In this document: one piece after another, positions 30,129 through 37,710 of the stretch | Layout: each line of letters begins with the position of its first letter | Numbering within the stretch: position 1 is the stretch's first letter | From: a virus | Direction: 5' to 3' (one strand) | Virus record (IMG/VR): IMGVR_UViG_3300033145_000723 | Span: 1-57,833 of that record | Length of the DNA stretch: 57,833 nt | Made by a program: the position numbers and the translations under genes | The notes under the pieces: model-generated | The model's database searches: none | What the model was told of the DNA's origin: nothing | What the model saw: only the letters and a program-made list of their open reading frames with translations

Positions 30129-30348
30129 CCGTTTCAAGAATGTTCGTTCGAGACTTGTTTACCTTCTGGCAGTGATCCGATGCCAAGAACATGTCGAAGA
30201 GGTTGTCTTAATCTGCATGCAAACTGGCAACCGATTCTACATGCCTTATTGGGTGCGGGACTCAAAGACAATCACCGAAAAAGAATGGGAGATGGTTACA
30301 GATGGAATGGCTCACATCTTCAAGCACCTCCCACGGAAAGGGGAATGA
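30082..30348 (+). CDS. Small basic protein
   Basis: 88 residues from ATG 30082, which lies inside the acidic tail of the preceding gene in another frame. Starts MATKKKKVWKFLRAGDRFKN, then a hydrophobic strand (RLVYLLAVIRCQ) and VVLICMQTGNRFYMPYWV. It looks like a small SH3- or Tudor-like beta protein with a basic lead. Function unknown. Confidence 0.5.
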   Translation: MATKKKKVWKFLRAGDRFKNVRSRLVYLLAVIRCQEHVEEVVLICMQTGNRFYMPYWVRDSKTITEKEWEMVTDGMAHIFKHLPRKGE

Positions 30349-30572
30349 TGTTCAAGCTCTCTCGCCTTGAACAGATTGCATGTATTGTTTCTGCTATCTT
30401 TATTGCTTTGCTTATCATCTTTGATACTCCAGATGAAGAAAGTATTGCCCTGAAGAAAACGCATCAACTCCAAAGACAAAAGAAGCATTTGCAACTCGAA
30501 GTTGAAATTCAGGAACTACAAAAACGAAAGGAAAGTAATGAGCAAGAAGAAAAGAAAGATCAAGCGCAGTGA
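30345..30572 (+). CDS. Small membrane protein with coiled coil
   Basis: 75 residues, tandem ATG overlapping the preceding stop in ATGATG. One transmembrane helix (IACIVSAIFIALLIIF) is followed by a charged coiled coil (KKTHQLQRQKKHLQLEVEIQ). Typical single-pass phage inner-membrane protein with cytoplasmic or periplasmic helix. Function unknown. Confidence 0.6.
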   Translation: MMFKLSRLEQIACIVSAIFIALLIIFDTPDEESIALKKTHQLQRQKKHLQLEVEIQELQKRKESNEQEEKKDQAQ

Positions 30573-30801
30573 TTTGTTCATCAGTAAAGTTGATGGAGAG
30601 CTTTATATGATGACCGCCGAAAGTTACGGACACCGTGCGCGTCTCGTTTGTTTGAATGATGGTGAATTCTGGGGTGCTGGTGTAAACGTCAAAGATATCT
30701 TCGATATCTCCCAGAAAGAATTCCACGGCATCACCGTAGGCAGTGAAAAATCCTTCATGCGAGTTAGCAAGCACAAAAGCTTAGTCCTAACAAAAGACTG
30801 A
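30538..30801 (+). CDS. Small basic beta-rich protein
   Basis: 87 residues from ATG 30538, behind GAAAGGAAAG, within the coiled coil of the preceding gene. Basic lead MSKKKRKIKRSDLFISKVDG, then HRARLVCLNDGEFWGAGVNV and KDIFDISQKEFHGITVG. The pattern suggests a small SH3-like domain. No family recognised. Confidence 0.55.
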   Translation: MSKKKRKIKRSDLFISKVDGELYMMTAESYGHRARLVCLNDGEFWGAGVNVKDIFDISQKEFHGITVGSEKSFMRVSKHKSLVLTKD

Positions 30802-30805
30802 ATTG

Positions 30806-30901
30806 CAAAACCTCGCTCACGGCATTCCCGGACTCAGAAATTTCCGTCCCGTCAAAGAAGCGAAAACCTCACACCCTTCCGAACCCGTGAGCTTGGTTTT
30901 G
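30806..30901 (+). ncRNA. Long-range stem element in a 255-base gap
   Basis: CAAAACC (30806-30812) and GCTCACGG (30815-30822) are complementary to GGTTTTG (30895-30901) and CCGTGAGC (30885-30892), giving fifteen pairs with one 2x2 internal loop and a 62-base enclosed region. TTTTG and TTATT follow. There is no gene here, so a terminator, attenuator or small structured RNA is likely. Confidence 0.6.
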
Positions 30902-31056
30902 TTATTCACCCACAACGGATACGTTGTCAAAGGAGAGAACTATGTAACCTTTGGACTAAAGCCCAGAACGTTGCTCTCGCGTTGACGAGCGGAGAGAGTA
31001 GCGTTGTGTGTTTTGTCTTTGCAGTTTTTGCAGCATCACGAAAGGGAGGAAGAGTT

Positions 31057-31266
31057 ATGGTCACGAAGATGAAAACGGTTACGCATAATGGTACGAGCTA
31101 CGGTTTGGAAGTCATCGGAGACAAGAAGAGCCATTACAAGTATCGTACACCAGACGGCAAGAAACATCGAAGCGAAGTTGGTGCGGTGAGGCACATCGAA
31201 GAAAAGAAAATGGCAACATCCATGCTCAACCTCGAAAAAAGATGGGGTGTCACCCTGAGTGCCTGA
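31057..31266 (+). CDS. Small early protein
   Basis: 69 residues from ATG 31057, behind GGGAGG. Beta-like start (VTHNGTSYGLEVIGDKKSHY), then KYRTPDGKKHRSEVGAVRHI, and a helical basic end. No family recognised. First gene after the structured gap at 30802-31056. Confidence 0.5.
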   Translation: MVTKMKTVTHNGTSYGLEVIGDKKSHYKYRTPDGKKHRSEVGAVRHIEEKKMATSMLNLEKRWGVTLSA

Positions 31267-31280
31267 AGGAGAAAGGATCA

Positions 31281-31652
31281 ATGTTATACAACGGGGAGTA
31301 CAAAGTAATTGACACAGAGGGAAGGGAAAAGATTTTCACTATCAAACTCCAACCAAGCGATTCAACCTTCGCTCCTGGCATGAGAGTTGTTTCTGCCATT
31401 ACACAGAGAGGAGCACGAAAGTATGTAAATGGTTTTGCTTTCCTCTCTGGGAGCGATGACCCGCGAGTTGATCTATGGAGACGAAAGGACAACGAGCAGT
31501 ACAGACGGTATGCAAGACTCTTGGAGTCTATCGGGAGAATGGATATCCGAGAGGGTCAACCGAATTCAATTGCTGCCATGGACGGTATGCAATTCATTGT
31601 GAACGTCACTGAAAAGAAAGACAAAACAAATGGCAAAGAAAACTGTAGTTAA
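31281..31652 (+). CDS. Hypothetical protein
   Basis: 123 residues from ATG 31281 behind GGAGAAAGG. Beta-rich N-terminal half (YNGEYKVIDTEGREKIFTIK), a G-R-x-Y turn (GARKYVNGFAFLSG), a basic helix (RRKDNEQYRRYARLLESIG) and a strand near the end (MQFIVNVTEKKD). Overlaps the next gene by 23 bases. Not recognised. Confidence 0.5.
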   Translation: MLYNGEYKVIDTEGREKIFTIKLQPSDSTFAPGMRVVSAITQRGARKYVNGFAFLSGSDDPRVDLWRRKDNEQYRRYARLLESIGRMDIREGQPNSIAAMDGMQFIVNVTEKKDKTNGKENCS

Positions 31653-31923
31653 GGTTACAAAGATTCCATTATTCTATGAGGGCAAGAGTGATGTACTTCT
31701 GAAGCTGAAGAGCACCGAATTTCCCCAGACTGCAGCGGGTCAGAATGCGTACTGCGATTACATGATTCTGAAATGGTCCAAAAAGAAAAGTGGAGTCGCT
31801 GAAAAGTTTGATCCGAAGGCAAAGGAAAAGGGCAAACTCCAGCGGCGGTTGGAACGCATGAAGGCAAAGCAGGAAGAGCTTGAAGCAGAACTCGAGGAGA
31901 TGGGGGATGGCTCAGAGGAATAG
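31630..31923 (+). CDS. Small protein with basic lead and coiled coil
   Basis: 97 residues. Begins MAKKTVVKVTKIPLFYEGKS, then DYMILKWSKKKSGVAEKFDP and a C-terminal coiled coil (KLQRRLERMKAKQEELEAEL) ending acidic. The basic start resembles the shared lysine tag but lacks the full KKFxVKK motif. Function unknown. Overlapped on both sides. Confidence 0.5.
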   Translation: MAKKTVVKVTKIPLFYEGKSDVLLKLKSTEFPQTAAGQNAYCDYMILKWSKKKSGVAEKFDPKAKEKGKLQRRLERMKAKQEELEAELEEMGDGSEE

Positions 31924-32185
31924 GCACAAGAGACGCTTGCATGATCTTGAGCAAGAATTGATTCTAATACCAAACCTGTTAGAGCAAGCGGCGAAGCATT
32001 TAACTCATTTGGATAAGAGGTTGAGAGAACTTCCAGATGAAATTGACATGGCAAAAATGCTAGTGGACTTTCATTCAAAGGGCAAGACGGTCAACATGAC
32101 AAAGAAAAAACTAGCTGCATTGCGTAAACAAATCGCCGCTACGAAAAAGCGTATCATGGAACTCATGCGGGAGGGAGATTTATGA
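31907..32185 (+). CDS. Coiled-coil protein
   Basis: 92 residues from ATG 31907, with GAGGAG upstream. Almost entirely helical, charged (RLHDLEQELILIPNLLEQAA, then KKLAALRKQIAATKKRIMEL), as in small phage structural or scaffolding-like coiled coils. Overlaps the next gene by four bases. Not recognised. Confidence 0.55.
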   Translation: MAQRNRHKRRLHDLEQELILIPNLLEQAAKHLTHLDKRLRELPDEIDMAKMLVDFHSKGKTVNMTKKKLAALRKQIAATKKRIMELMREGDL

Positions 32186-32421
32186 AGTTTATCAAACTGG
32201 TGTCAAAGAGCAGAGCGACAACTGTCCTCTTCGTGAACCCTGAAACGATTACGCATATTGAGGGGTATGATGAAGGCACTTGCGTTTACACTTCAGACGG
32301 TTTTTTCACAAAGGTGGAAGATGCTCCTGAAACCGTTAAGCGTATGGCAGAGAACGCAACGAGTGACGTTGAAATTATGGATGTAGAAACGTTAAAAGAA
32401 CGAGTGAGGCAAAATGGCTAA
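32182..32421 (+). CDS. Small beta-alpha protein
   Basis: 79 residues. Starts KFIKLVSKSRATTVLFVNPE, then a strand region (ITHIEGYDEGTCVYTSDGFF) and an acidic helix (APETVKRMAENATSDVEIM). The layout resembles small phage proteins with LytTR- or PH-like mini domains (a short beta sheet followed by a helix), but nothing is specific. Overlaps the tagged gene by eight bases. Confidence 0.5.
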   Translation: MKFIKLVSKSRATTVLFVNPETITHIEGYDEGTCVYTSDGFFTKVEDAPETVKRMAENATSDVEIMDVETLKERVRQNG

Positions 32422-33280
32422 GAAGAAATTCAAAGTCGCAAAGAAAAAGTTCCAGGTAAAAAAGAACAAGAAGTTCGTGGTGAAGAAAAAGAAGTTCCAA
32501 GTGAAAAAGAATAACGCGCACCCGATTCCAATTGTTCCATTCCCCCCTGCAGAATTCAATTCAATCCTGATGGAGTCTGCGAAGCATTTCGGGTGGAGGT
32601 GCTTTTCACTTCGAACGCAAACGCGAAGTGGAGTTAGAGCAGAGAAACGATTTGTAATGGAGGAGTATGAAAGGTTCTTTGGTGAACCGCCTCCAGAAAA
32701 AATGCGTTGGCGTTTAGTCAAGACAAGAATCATCACCCATTGTCAATATCTCTTGGCTAGGCAAGATGGAAAGGAGAACGAACTCAAAGAGAAGTTTTGG
32801 AAAAGCTACTTTGCGGCATGGGGTCGCAAAGCAGAGAAGAATGATGTGCGGGATTTTGATGAACTTTCGAGATTTTTGTTTAACGTACTGGAGGAAAGTG
32901 ACATGGCGAAAAAGTCGAGCAAGAAAAAGGTTTCCAAGAAGGTCGCGAAGAAACAGTTGATCGTGAAGAAGAAGGTAGCCAAGAAAGCCACAAAGAAAAC
33001 CACAAAGAAAGTGGCGAAGAAGAAGACAACGAAAAAGGTTGCCAAGAAAAAGTCATCGAAAAAGGGCAACATCAGAACTCCCGCCGGTAGTCCTTTCAAG
33101 AAGGGCACCGCTGCTGGAATCGCGTGGGAGATTATCAAGCAGCAAAAGGCAAAGGGCAAAAAGGGTGACAAGATCAAAGAGATTCTTGATGCCGCGAGTG
33201 AATCAGGAAAGCTCCCTGCCCAGAATGGCAGTCGTTACTATGACTACATCATTGCGAAGTGCCCGAAGCTCAAGAGCTAG
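32414..33280 (+). CDS. Lysine-rich DNA-binding-type protein with quadruple KKFxVKK tag
   Basis: 288 residues. Residues 1-34 contain four variants of the motif KKF-x-V-K/A-K. Residues ~35-160 form a helical, folded middle (SILMESAKHFGWRCFSLRTQ, RWRLVKTRIITHCQYLLA). Residues ~164-216 are a second, histone H1-like tract (KKVAKKATKKTTKKVAKKKT). The C-terminal ~70 residues (TAAGIAWEIIKQQKAKGKKG, KIKEILDAASESGKLP) look like a small helical DNA-binding domain. A good internal start (ATG 32903 behind GGAGG) could give a 125-residue short form. It is followed by a strong terminator. Role inferred: genome compaction or replication scaffold. Confidence 0.7.
   Translation: MAKKKFKVAKKKFQVKKNKKFVVKKKKFQVKKNNAHPIPIVPFPPAEFNSILMESAKHFGWRCFSLRTQTRSGVRAEKRFVMEEYERFFGEPPPEKMRWRLVKTRIITHCQYLLARQDGKENELKEKFWKSYFAAWGRKAEKNDVRDFDELSRFLFNVLEESDMAKKSSKKKVSKKVAKKQLIVKKKVAKKATKKTTKKVAKKKTTKKVAKKKSSKKGNIRTPAGSPFKKGTAAGIAWEIIKQQKAKGKKGDKIKEILDAASESGKLPAQNGSRYYDYIIAKCPKLKS
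32903..33280 (+). CDS. Possible internal-start short form: histone H1-like protein plus C-terminal domain
   Basis: In frame within the preceding entry. ATG 32903 is preceded by GGAGGAAAGTGAC, a stronger ribosome binding site than most in this region. The 125-residue product would be a lysine tract plus the helical C-terminal domain, with composition like phage or bacterial histone H1 homologues. Whether the long form, the short form or both are made cannot be told from sequence. Confidence 0.4.
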   Translation: MAKKSSKKKVSKKVAKKQLIVKKKVAKKATKKTTKKVAKKKTTKKVAKKKSSKKGNIRTPAGSPFKKGTAAGIAWEIIKQQKAKGKKGDKIKEILDAASESGKLPAQNGSRYYDYIIAKCPKLKS

Positions 33281-33299
33281 AACAAGCGCACAATCTGAG

Positions 33300-33333
33300 G
33301 GGGTCTGGGGAGCTTTTCTCCAGACCCCTTTTT
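33300..33333 (+). terminator. Strong intrinsic terminator after the early gene block
   Basis: GGGGTCTGG (33300-33308) pairs with CCAGACCCC (33320-33328) with a short loop, followed by TTTTT at 33329-33333. It closes the 27719-33280 transcription unit. A second unit begins at the ParB-like gene about 140 bases later. Confidence 0.85.
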
Positions 33334-33471
33334 GCGTTGGCATATGTCCTCTCAGGAGCTTACATCGCCTCAGTCAGACCGATTTCCCGCCTCTGTGAGC
33401 GACTTTGATCAGAATCCCCGGTAACGAGACCCGCAAGCGGTTCCAAGACCGCCAGAAGGAGAGCAGGAGCC

Positions 33472-34182
33472 ATGGCACAACGGAAAAAGAAGTTCAAGGT
33501 AACGAAAAGGAAAACGGTTGTCAAAAAGAAACCGAAGAGCTTGAAAGAGCGACTAATCGAAATGAAGTTATCCTCTCTCAATTTCCATCCAAAGAATCCG
33601 CGAGACCACGATGAAGGAAATCTCAAGGATATCATGGAGAGCTATGAAAACTTTGGAGAGATGCAACCGGTTGTCGTTTGGGGAATGAAAAATTATGTCA
33701 TTGTTGGTAACGGTAGGCTAGAAGCTGCAACCCGCCTTGGTTTGAAAGTTCTTTCTATAGTTCGTGCGGATCATCTTACAAAAGATGAAGCCGAATCATA
33801 CATGATCGCAGATAACAAATCGAGTGATTCCAGTAAGTTCAATAAGGAATTGCTTGCTGATATGTTCCAAGGTCTTCATGGACGTGGAGCAGATTTATCT
33901 CAGACGGGTTTCAGCCGGTTTGAAATTGAACCGCTGATTACTCCTGATGATGGAAACCATGATTTTTCACAGTTCGAAGATGAGATTGAAAAACTCTCTG
34001 GGGAGGACAGAGTTATAATCGGCGTGGAGGTTCAAGTGAAATTTGTGGAGCGAGTCACTGAGTGGCTTGCAAATGGGGAAAAGAAAACGGCATCCGGTTT
34101 AGGAAAAGGAGTAATGAAAAGATGCGGATTGCGCTCATCGAAGTCAAAAGTAAAGGTGAACTCTTCCCGATCCAGTTCCTAA
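33472..34182 (+). CDS. ParB-like nuclease-domain protein with lysine-rich N-terminal tag
   Basis: 236 residues. Residues 1-26 are the basic tag (RKKKFKVTKRKTVVKKKP). The ParB/Srx core follows: LNFHPKNPRDHDEGNLKDIM, MQPVVVWGMKN, then IVGNGRLEAATRLGLKVL, where GNGR-x3-A is the typical nucleotide-binding signature, and LTKDEAESYMIADNKSSDSS. Phage ParB-like proteins act as CTP/DNA-dependent regulators or as partners in DNA modification. The 3' end overlaps the radical SAM gene by 61 bases, so expression is probably coupled. Confidence 0.85.
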   Translation: MAQRKKKFKVTKRKTVVKKKPKSLKERLIEMKLSSLNFHPKNPRDHDEGNLKDIMESYENFGEMQPVVVWGMKNYVIVGNGRLEAATRLGLKVLSIVRADHLTKDEAESYMIADNKSSDSSKFNKELLADMFQGLHGRGADLSQTGFSRFEIEPLITPDDGNHDFSQFEDEIEKLSGEDRVIIGVEVQVKFVERVTEWLANGEKKTASGLGKGVMKRCGLRSSKSKVKVNSSRSSS

Positions 34183-35279
34183 AGATTGGGGCAATGCTCA
34201 GAAAGAAAAAGCACAAGGTGACACTTTTCAAGAACAAGCCACCGAAAGAACCAAAACGCTACGATGAAATTTGGCTCAGTGTCATTTTTACTTATGACTA
34301 TGAGTTGACTCACAAAATCGTGAGTGCGATTCGTGCAATGACAAAAGGGAAGAAGGTCAAACTTAAACTTGGGGGAACCGCGCCATCAATTTTCCCAGAA
34401 CAATTCAAGCATCTCGGCATCCCAATTCATACCGGTCTCATTCCAGAAGCGGAAAAGTGTACCCCCGATTACAGTTTGTTGGAAGAGGACTATGATTATT
34501 CAATCGGGTGGACTTCTCGCGGGTGCGTTCGGAAGTGTAAGTTTTGCGCCGTGCCAGTTGTTGAACCAAAGTTTTATCATGTAGACTGGTTCAAGAATAT
34601 TAACAAAACGAAAAAGAAGATTCTGTTCTACGATAACAACTGGTTGGCAAAGTCAAAGAAAGTCTTGAAGAAAGATGTTGAGCAAATGGTGCAACTTCAA
34701 GAGGAGTTTGGAATCACAGAGATCGATTTCAATCAAGCTCTTGACGCGCGTCTAATGACTGAAGAGATTGCAGATATTATTGCACCGGTAAAGCTGAGTC
34801 CAGTTCGTTTTGCGTTCGATGGAATGTGGGAAGATGGTTTGTGGCAGAATGCAATTAAGATGATGATTGATCGGGGATTTCGCACTTACAATAGTTTGGT
34901 GCTGTACAATTTCAAAGACACGCCAGAAGATTTGTACTATCGAATTCGTGAGCATGCAAGAATGACAAAGTTGATGGGGGGTAGTGATCTTGTCAAAGCT
35001 TTCCCCATGCGCTACCAACCACTCAAGATGATCAAACGTGATTTTCTGGGTGAGAATTGGACACGAAAGGAACGCTCTGCATTCCTACGCATCGTTTCGA
35101 TCCATGGAAGTTCTGGAACTGTCTCTTGCAGGAATCTAAACGAATTTGAATATTGGTTTGGGAAAAACGACAAAGAATTTAAAGCTCTGCTTAACTACCC
35201 GAGACTAAATGAACTTTTATTAAAACGCAAAGGGTATCTCATGGCAAATCGTGCCAAGGTGATAGAGGCTAAGAGATGA
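34122..35279 (+). CDS. Radical SAM enzyme with N-terminal B12-binding-like region
   Basis: 385 residues from ATG 34122 (GGAG upstream). N-terminal ~110 residues look like a Rossmann or cobalamin-binding-like domain (IALIEVKSKGELFPIQFLK, KVKLKLGGTAPSIFPEQF). The radical SAM cluster motif C-x3-C-x2-C (CVRKCKFC) is at residues 135-142. The rest has the (beta/alpha) barrel with ITEIDFNQALDARLMTEEIA and FAFDGMWEDG. Substrate unknown. It is next to ParB-like and helicase genes, so DNA or small-molecule modification is possible. Ends overlapping the helicase by four bases. Confidence 0.85.
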   Translation: MRIALIEVKSKGELFPIQFLKIGAMLRKKKHKVTLFKNKPPKEPKRYDEIWLSVIFTYDYELTHKIVSAIRAMTKGKKVKLKLGGTAPSIFPEQFKHLGIPIHTGLIPEAEKCTPDYSLLEEDYDYSIGWTSRGCVRKCKFCAVPVVEPKFYHVDWFKNINKTKKKILFYDNNWLAKSKKVLKKDVEQMVQLQEEFGITEIDFNQALDARLMTEEIADIIAPVKLSPVRFAFDGMWEDGLWQNAIKMMIDRGFRTYNSLVLYNFKDTPEDLYYRIREHARMTKLMGGSDLVKAFPMRYQPLKMIKRDFLGENWTRKERSAFLRIVSIHGSSGTVSCRNLNEFEYWFGKNDKEFKALLNYPRLNELLLKRKGYLMANRAKVIEAKR

Positions 35280-36667
35280 AGAAGGAATTTTACCCGCATC
35301 AAAAGAAAGCGTTTCATTATTCTATGGTTACTCGGCACCCTGCATATTTCATGGAGATGCGTCTTGGCAAAACGCTACCTTGTATTCGACGCTGCAAGCT
35401 TTACAAGCCACGTACTCCAGAACTAGGATTGCGTGCGCTTGTTGCAGCACCGAATAGCGCACTCGGTTCGTGGGAGCGCGAGTGTAAGAGTGAAGGCGTT
35501 GATATCAAATGGCTCACTGGAACAAAACGCGCGAGACAAGATGAACTGAGAGATGCAATGACCTTCAGCGAAAATCCTACTCCCACTTTTTGTTTAATGA
35601 ACAAGGAAGGTTGGATGACCATCCCAGAGATAAAGGATTGTCCATGGGATGCTGTAGTTATAGACGAGAGTACAGGAATCAAAGAGCAAAGAGCAAAGAT
35701 TACAAAGTTCTTCATGAAATATTTTCGTGGGAGTCTCCCGCACCGTTGGATTCTAACAGGAACACCGGACCCCGAAGGAGCACAAAACTATTTCTGCCAG
35801 TTGAAATTTCTGGACGGTCGTGCGTTCGGTCGAAAAGATTACTGGGGATTTCGTCAAGCGTACATGGAACCGCCGTATATTGGGCACGATTGGGTTTTTC
35901 AACCTGGAGCCGTTGACCATATCCGCAGAGAGGTGGGGAGACGCGCGTTTGTTCTTCGCCGTAAAGATGTAGACCTGGAAGAGAACAAAGTTCGTGAGCG
36001 GCGGGAGTTTGAATTTCCAACGAAACTCCGCAAGGCTTATGACAAACTCGAAAGTGAATTCGTTTTAGATTATAAGGAAACTTCAAAGAAAACTATTTGG
36101 AGCGGTGCCCGTTATCAATGGATGCGTCAAATTTGTGGCGGGTGCATTGACATGGAAATGATTTGGGATGGAAAGCTCCAAGATATTATTGAACTTCTGG
36201 AGGGGGAGTTAGCAAAGCAGCAGGTTGTGATTTGGTGCGCGTACAATCCTGAGATCAAAGCGATATATGAAACCCTCTCTGCATTAAAAATCAGTGTTGC
36301 GTATATGATCGGTGCAACAAAACCTACAGTTCGTCGCCAGATGGAAGCTGCTTTTTTGAAAGGAAAGCCACGGGTAATGATTTTGCAAGTCGCGATTGGA
36401 AACTTTGGTCTGAATTTATCATCATCAGATGTTGTCATGTACCATAGTTCACCAGTTGCACATCTCATGCGAGTCCAGACAGAAGATAGAATTGTAACGG
36501 TTCAAAAAGCAAAGGACAAACGTCCGCTCCTCTACATAGATTTTGTTGTCAAAGATTCAATTGATGAAGATGCTCTGTTACTGTTAGCAGGGAAGAAGAA
36601 AAGTTCTGACTTGAATCATTCACGCGCTTTAGCTTGTGCAATCAGAGAAAGGAAATCATGGGTATGA
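35276..36667 (+). CDS. SNF2-like superfamily 2 helicase
   Basis: 463 residues. Motif I is MRLGKTLP (degenerate Walker A), motif Ia LVAAPNSALGSWERE, motif II VIDESTGIK with DEST instead of DEAH, motif III WILTGTPDPEG, motif V IGNFGLNLSSSD, and motif VI near AHLMRVQTEDRI. This is the order for SNF2-type DNA translocases of phages. It overlaps neighbours at both ends. Likely role: replication, recombination or transcription-linked remodelling of phage DNA. Confidence 0.88.
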   Translation: MKKEFYPHQKKAFHYSMVTRHPAYFMEMRLGKTLPCIRRCKLYKPRTPELGLRALVAAPNSALGSWERECKSEGVDIKWLTGTKRARQDELRDAMTFSENPTPTFCLMNKEGWMTIPEIKDCPWDAVVIDESTGIKEQRAKITKFFMKYFRGSLPHRWILTGTPDPEGAQNYFCQLKFLDGRAFGRKDYWGFRQAYMEPPYIGHDWVFQPGAVDHIRREVGRRAFVLRRKDVDLEENKVRERREFEFPTKLRKAYDKLESEFVLDYKETSKKTIWSGARYQWMRQICGGCIDMEMIWDGKLQDIIELLEGELAKQQVVIWCAYNPEIKAIYETLSALKISVAYMIGATKPTVRRQMEAAFLKGKPRVMILQVAIGNFGLNLSSSDVVMYHSSPVAHLMRVQTEDRIVTVQKAKDKRPLLYIDFVVKDSIDEDALLLLAGKKKSSDLNHSRALACAIRERKSWV

Positions 36668-37170
36668 TTCGAAAGTTGTTTGTTGATCCTGGCATCAGTG
36701 GTACCGGTTGGGCATTCTTTGAGTTACCGGAAGCACCTGGACGGAAACCGATTCCTCCCTCTGCAACTGGTGTACTCGTGGGTCCAAAAGGGGAGCGGTG
36801 GGATAACCGTGTATGGTCCATCTGCAGAGCGTTTGCAGGGACTCTCGCGGCGGTCAAACCTGAAGAGGTAGTTCTGGAGATGGGTGAGCTTTGGGGAGGT
36901 AGCGCACGAAGTCACGCAAGCGTAACCCACAAATCAAAAAAAGGTGAGCCATCTGATTTACATAAGCTCATTTATTTAATCGGTGGGCTTGCATCTGAGG
37001 CGAGAGAGAAAACAAATAAGATTCCAATTCTAATTCCTGTCCAGGGGTGGAAAGGACAACTTCCGAAAGAGGTTGTTATCAAACGACTCGAATCAGCTTT
37101 CGGAAAAACCTACAAAAACCATGAAGCTGATGCTGTAGGAATGGGTCTCTCGGATCAAGGGGGGTTATAG
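36658..37170 (+). CDS. RuvC-like Holliday junction resolvase
   Basis: 170 residues from ATG 36658 behind GAAAGGAAATC. The RNase H-type core is visible: KLFVDPGISGTGWAFFELP (first acidic residue in the first strand), VVLEMGELWGG (second) and NHEADAVGMGLSD (last acidic pair). An inserted basic segment (HASVTHKSKKGEPSD) may contact DNA. It would resolve branched intermediates before packaging. Overlaps the helicase by ten bases. Confidence 0.85.
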   Translation: MGMIRKLFVDPGISGTGWAFFELPEAPGRKPIPPSATGVLVGPKGERWDNRVWSICRAFAGTLAAVKPEEVVLEMGELWGGSARSHASVTHKSKKGEPSDLHKLIYLIGGLASEAREKTNKIPILIPVQGWKGQLPKEVVIKRLESAFGKTYKNHEADAVGMGLSDQGGL

Positions 37171-37710
37171 TTGCATGACTCTCTCACGAAATGGAGACGG
37201 TGCAAGCGTTGCGGATTATCCAAGACGCGCAAGAAAGTTGTCATGGGGAAAGGTTCCTTGCCATGTGATGTACTCTTCATCAGTGACGCGCCACACCGGT
37301 CTGATGACATGACAGGCTTACCATTTTCCGGTCCTGATGGAAGAGTTTTAAGAAGTGCTTTGAAAAGTGCTATCCTCTTAGCAAATATATCGAGTGATTA
37401 TATTACTTATTACATCACTCATTGCGTAGCTTGCCGTCCGTGTGATGATCGAACGGAACCAAATCGAGACCCGACAGGCGAAGAGATTTGGGCATGCTTC
37501 CAGAGGCTAGAGGAAGAGGCACTTTTAGCGGACCCGCAGCACGTTGTCTTTCTTGGAAAACTTGCAGAGAAAAGTTGCCGGCAATTATTTCCTGCAGGCA
37601 TTGCTCTTCAGCATCCGAGTTACGTTTATAGTCAAGGTGGTACAAATTGTGCTGCTTACACTCAGTTCATTCGGGAACTTTCGGAGGTCTTTAGAAAATG
37701 TACAAGATAA
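37171..37710 (+). CDS. Uracil-DNA glycosylase-like protein (family 4 type)
   Basis: 179 residues with a TTG start directly after the preceding stop codon; GGGGGG lies upstream. Fe-S cysteines fit the family: C11-x2-C14 (CKRC), a later ITHCVACRP and EIWACFQRL. Active-site motifs: SDAPHRSDDMTGLPFSGPDG near residues ~39-58 and LQHPSYV near the end. Family 4 enzymes remove uracil from DNA. A phage that modifies its own bases may use relatives with other functions. Overlaps the nuclease gene by 13 bases. Confidence 0.85.
   Translation: MHDSLTKWRRCKRCGLSKTRKKVVMGKGSLPCDVLFISDAPHRSDDMTGLPFSGPDGRVLRSALKSAILLANISSDYITYYITHCVACRPCDDRTEPNRDPTGEEIWACFQRLEEEALLADPQHVVFLGKLAEKSCRQLFPAGIALQHPSYVYSQGGTNCAAYTQFIRELSEVFRKCTR

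Noticed and set aside
30803-30985. 60-codon frame starting at TTG in the structured gap
   Set aside because: Overlies the long-range stem; no ribosome binding site and no protein-like pattern.
32930-33070. Tandem AAG-rich repeats as a possible satellite
   Set aside because: Coding: they specify the lysine tract; codons vary (AAA/AAG) and frame is kept.
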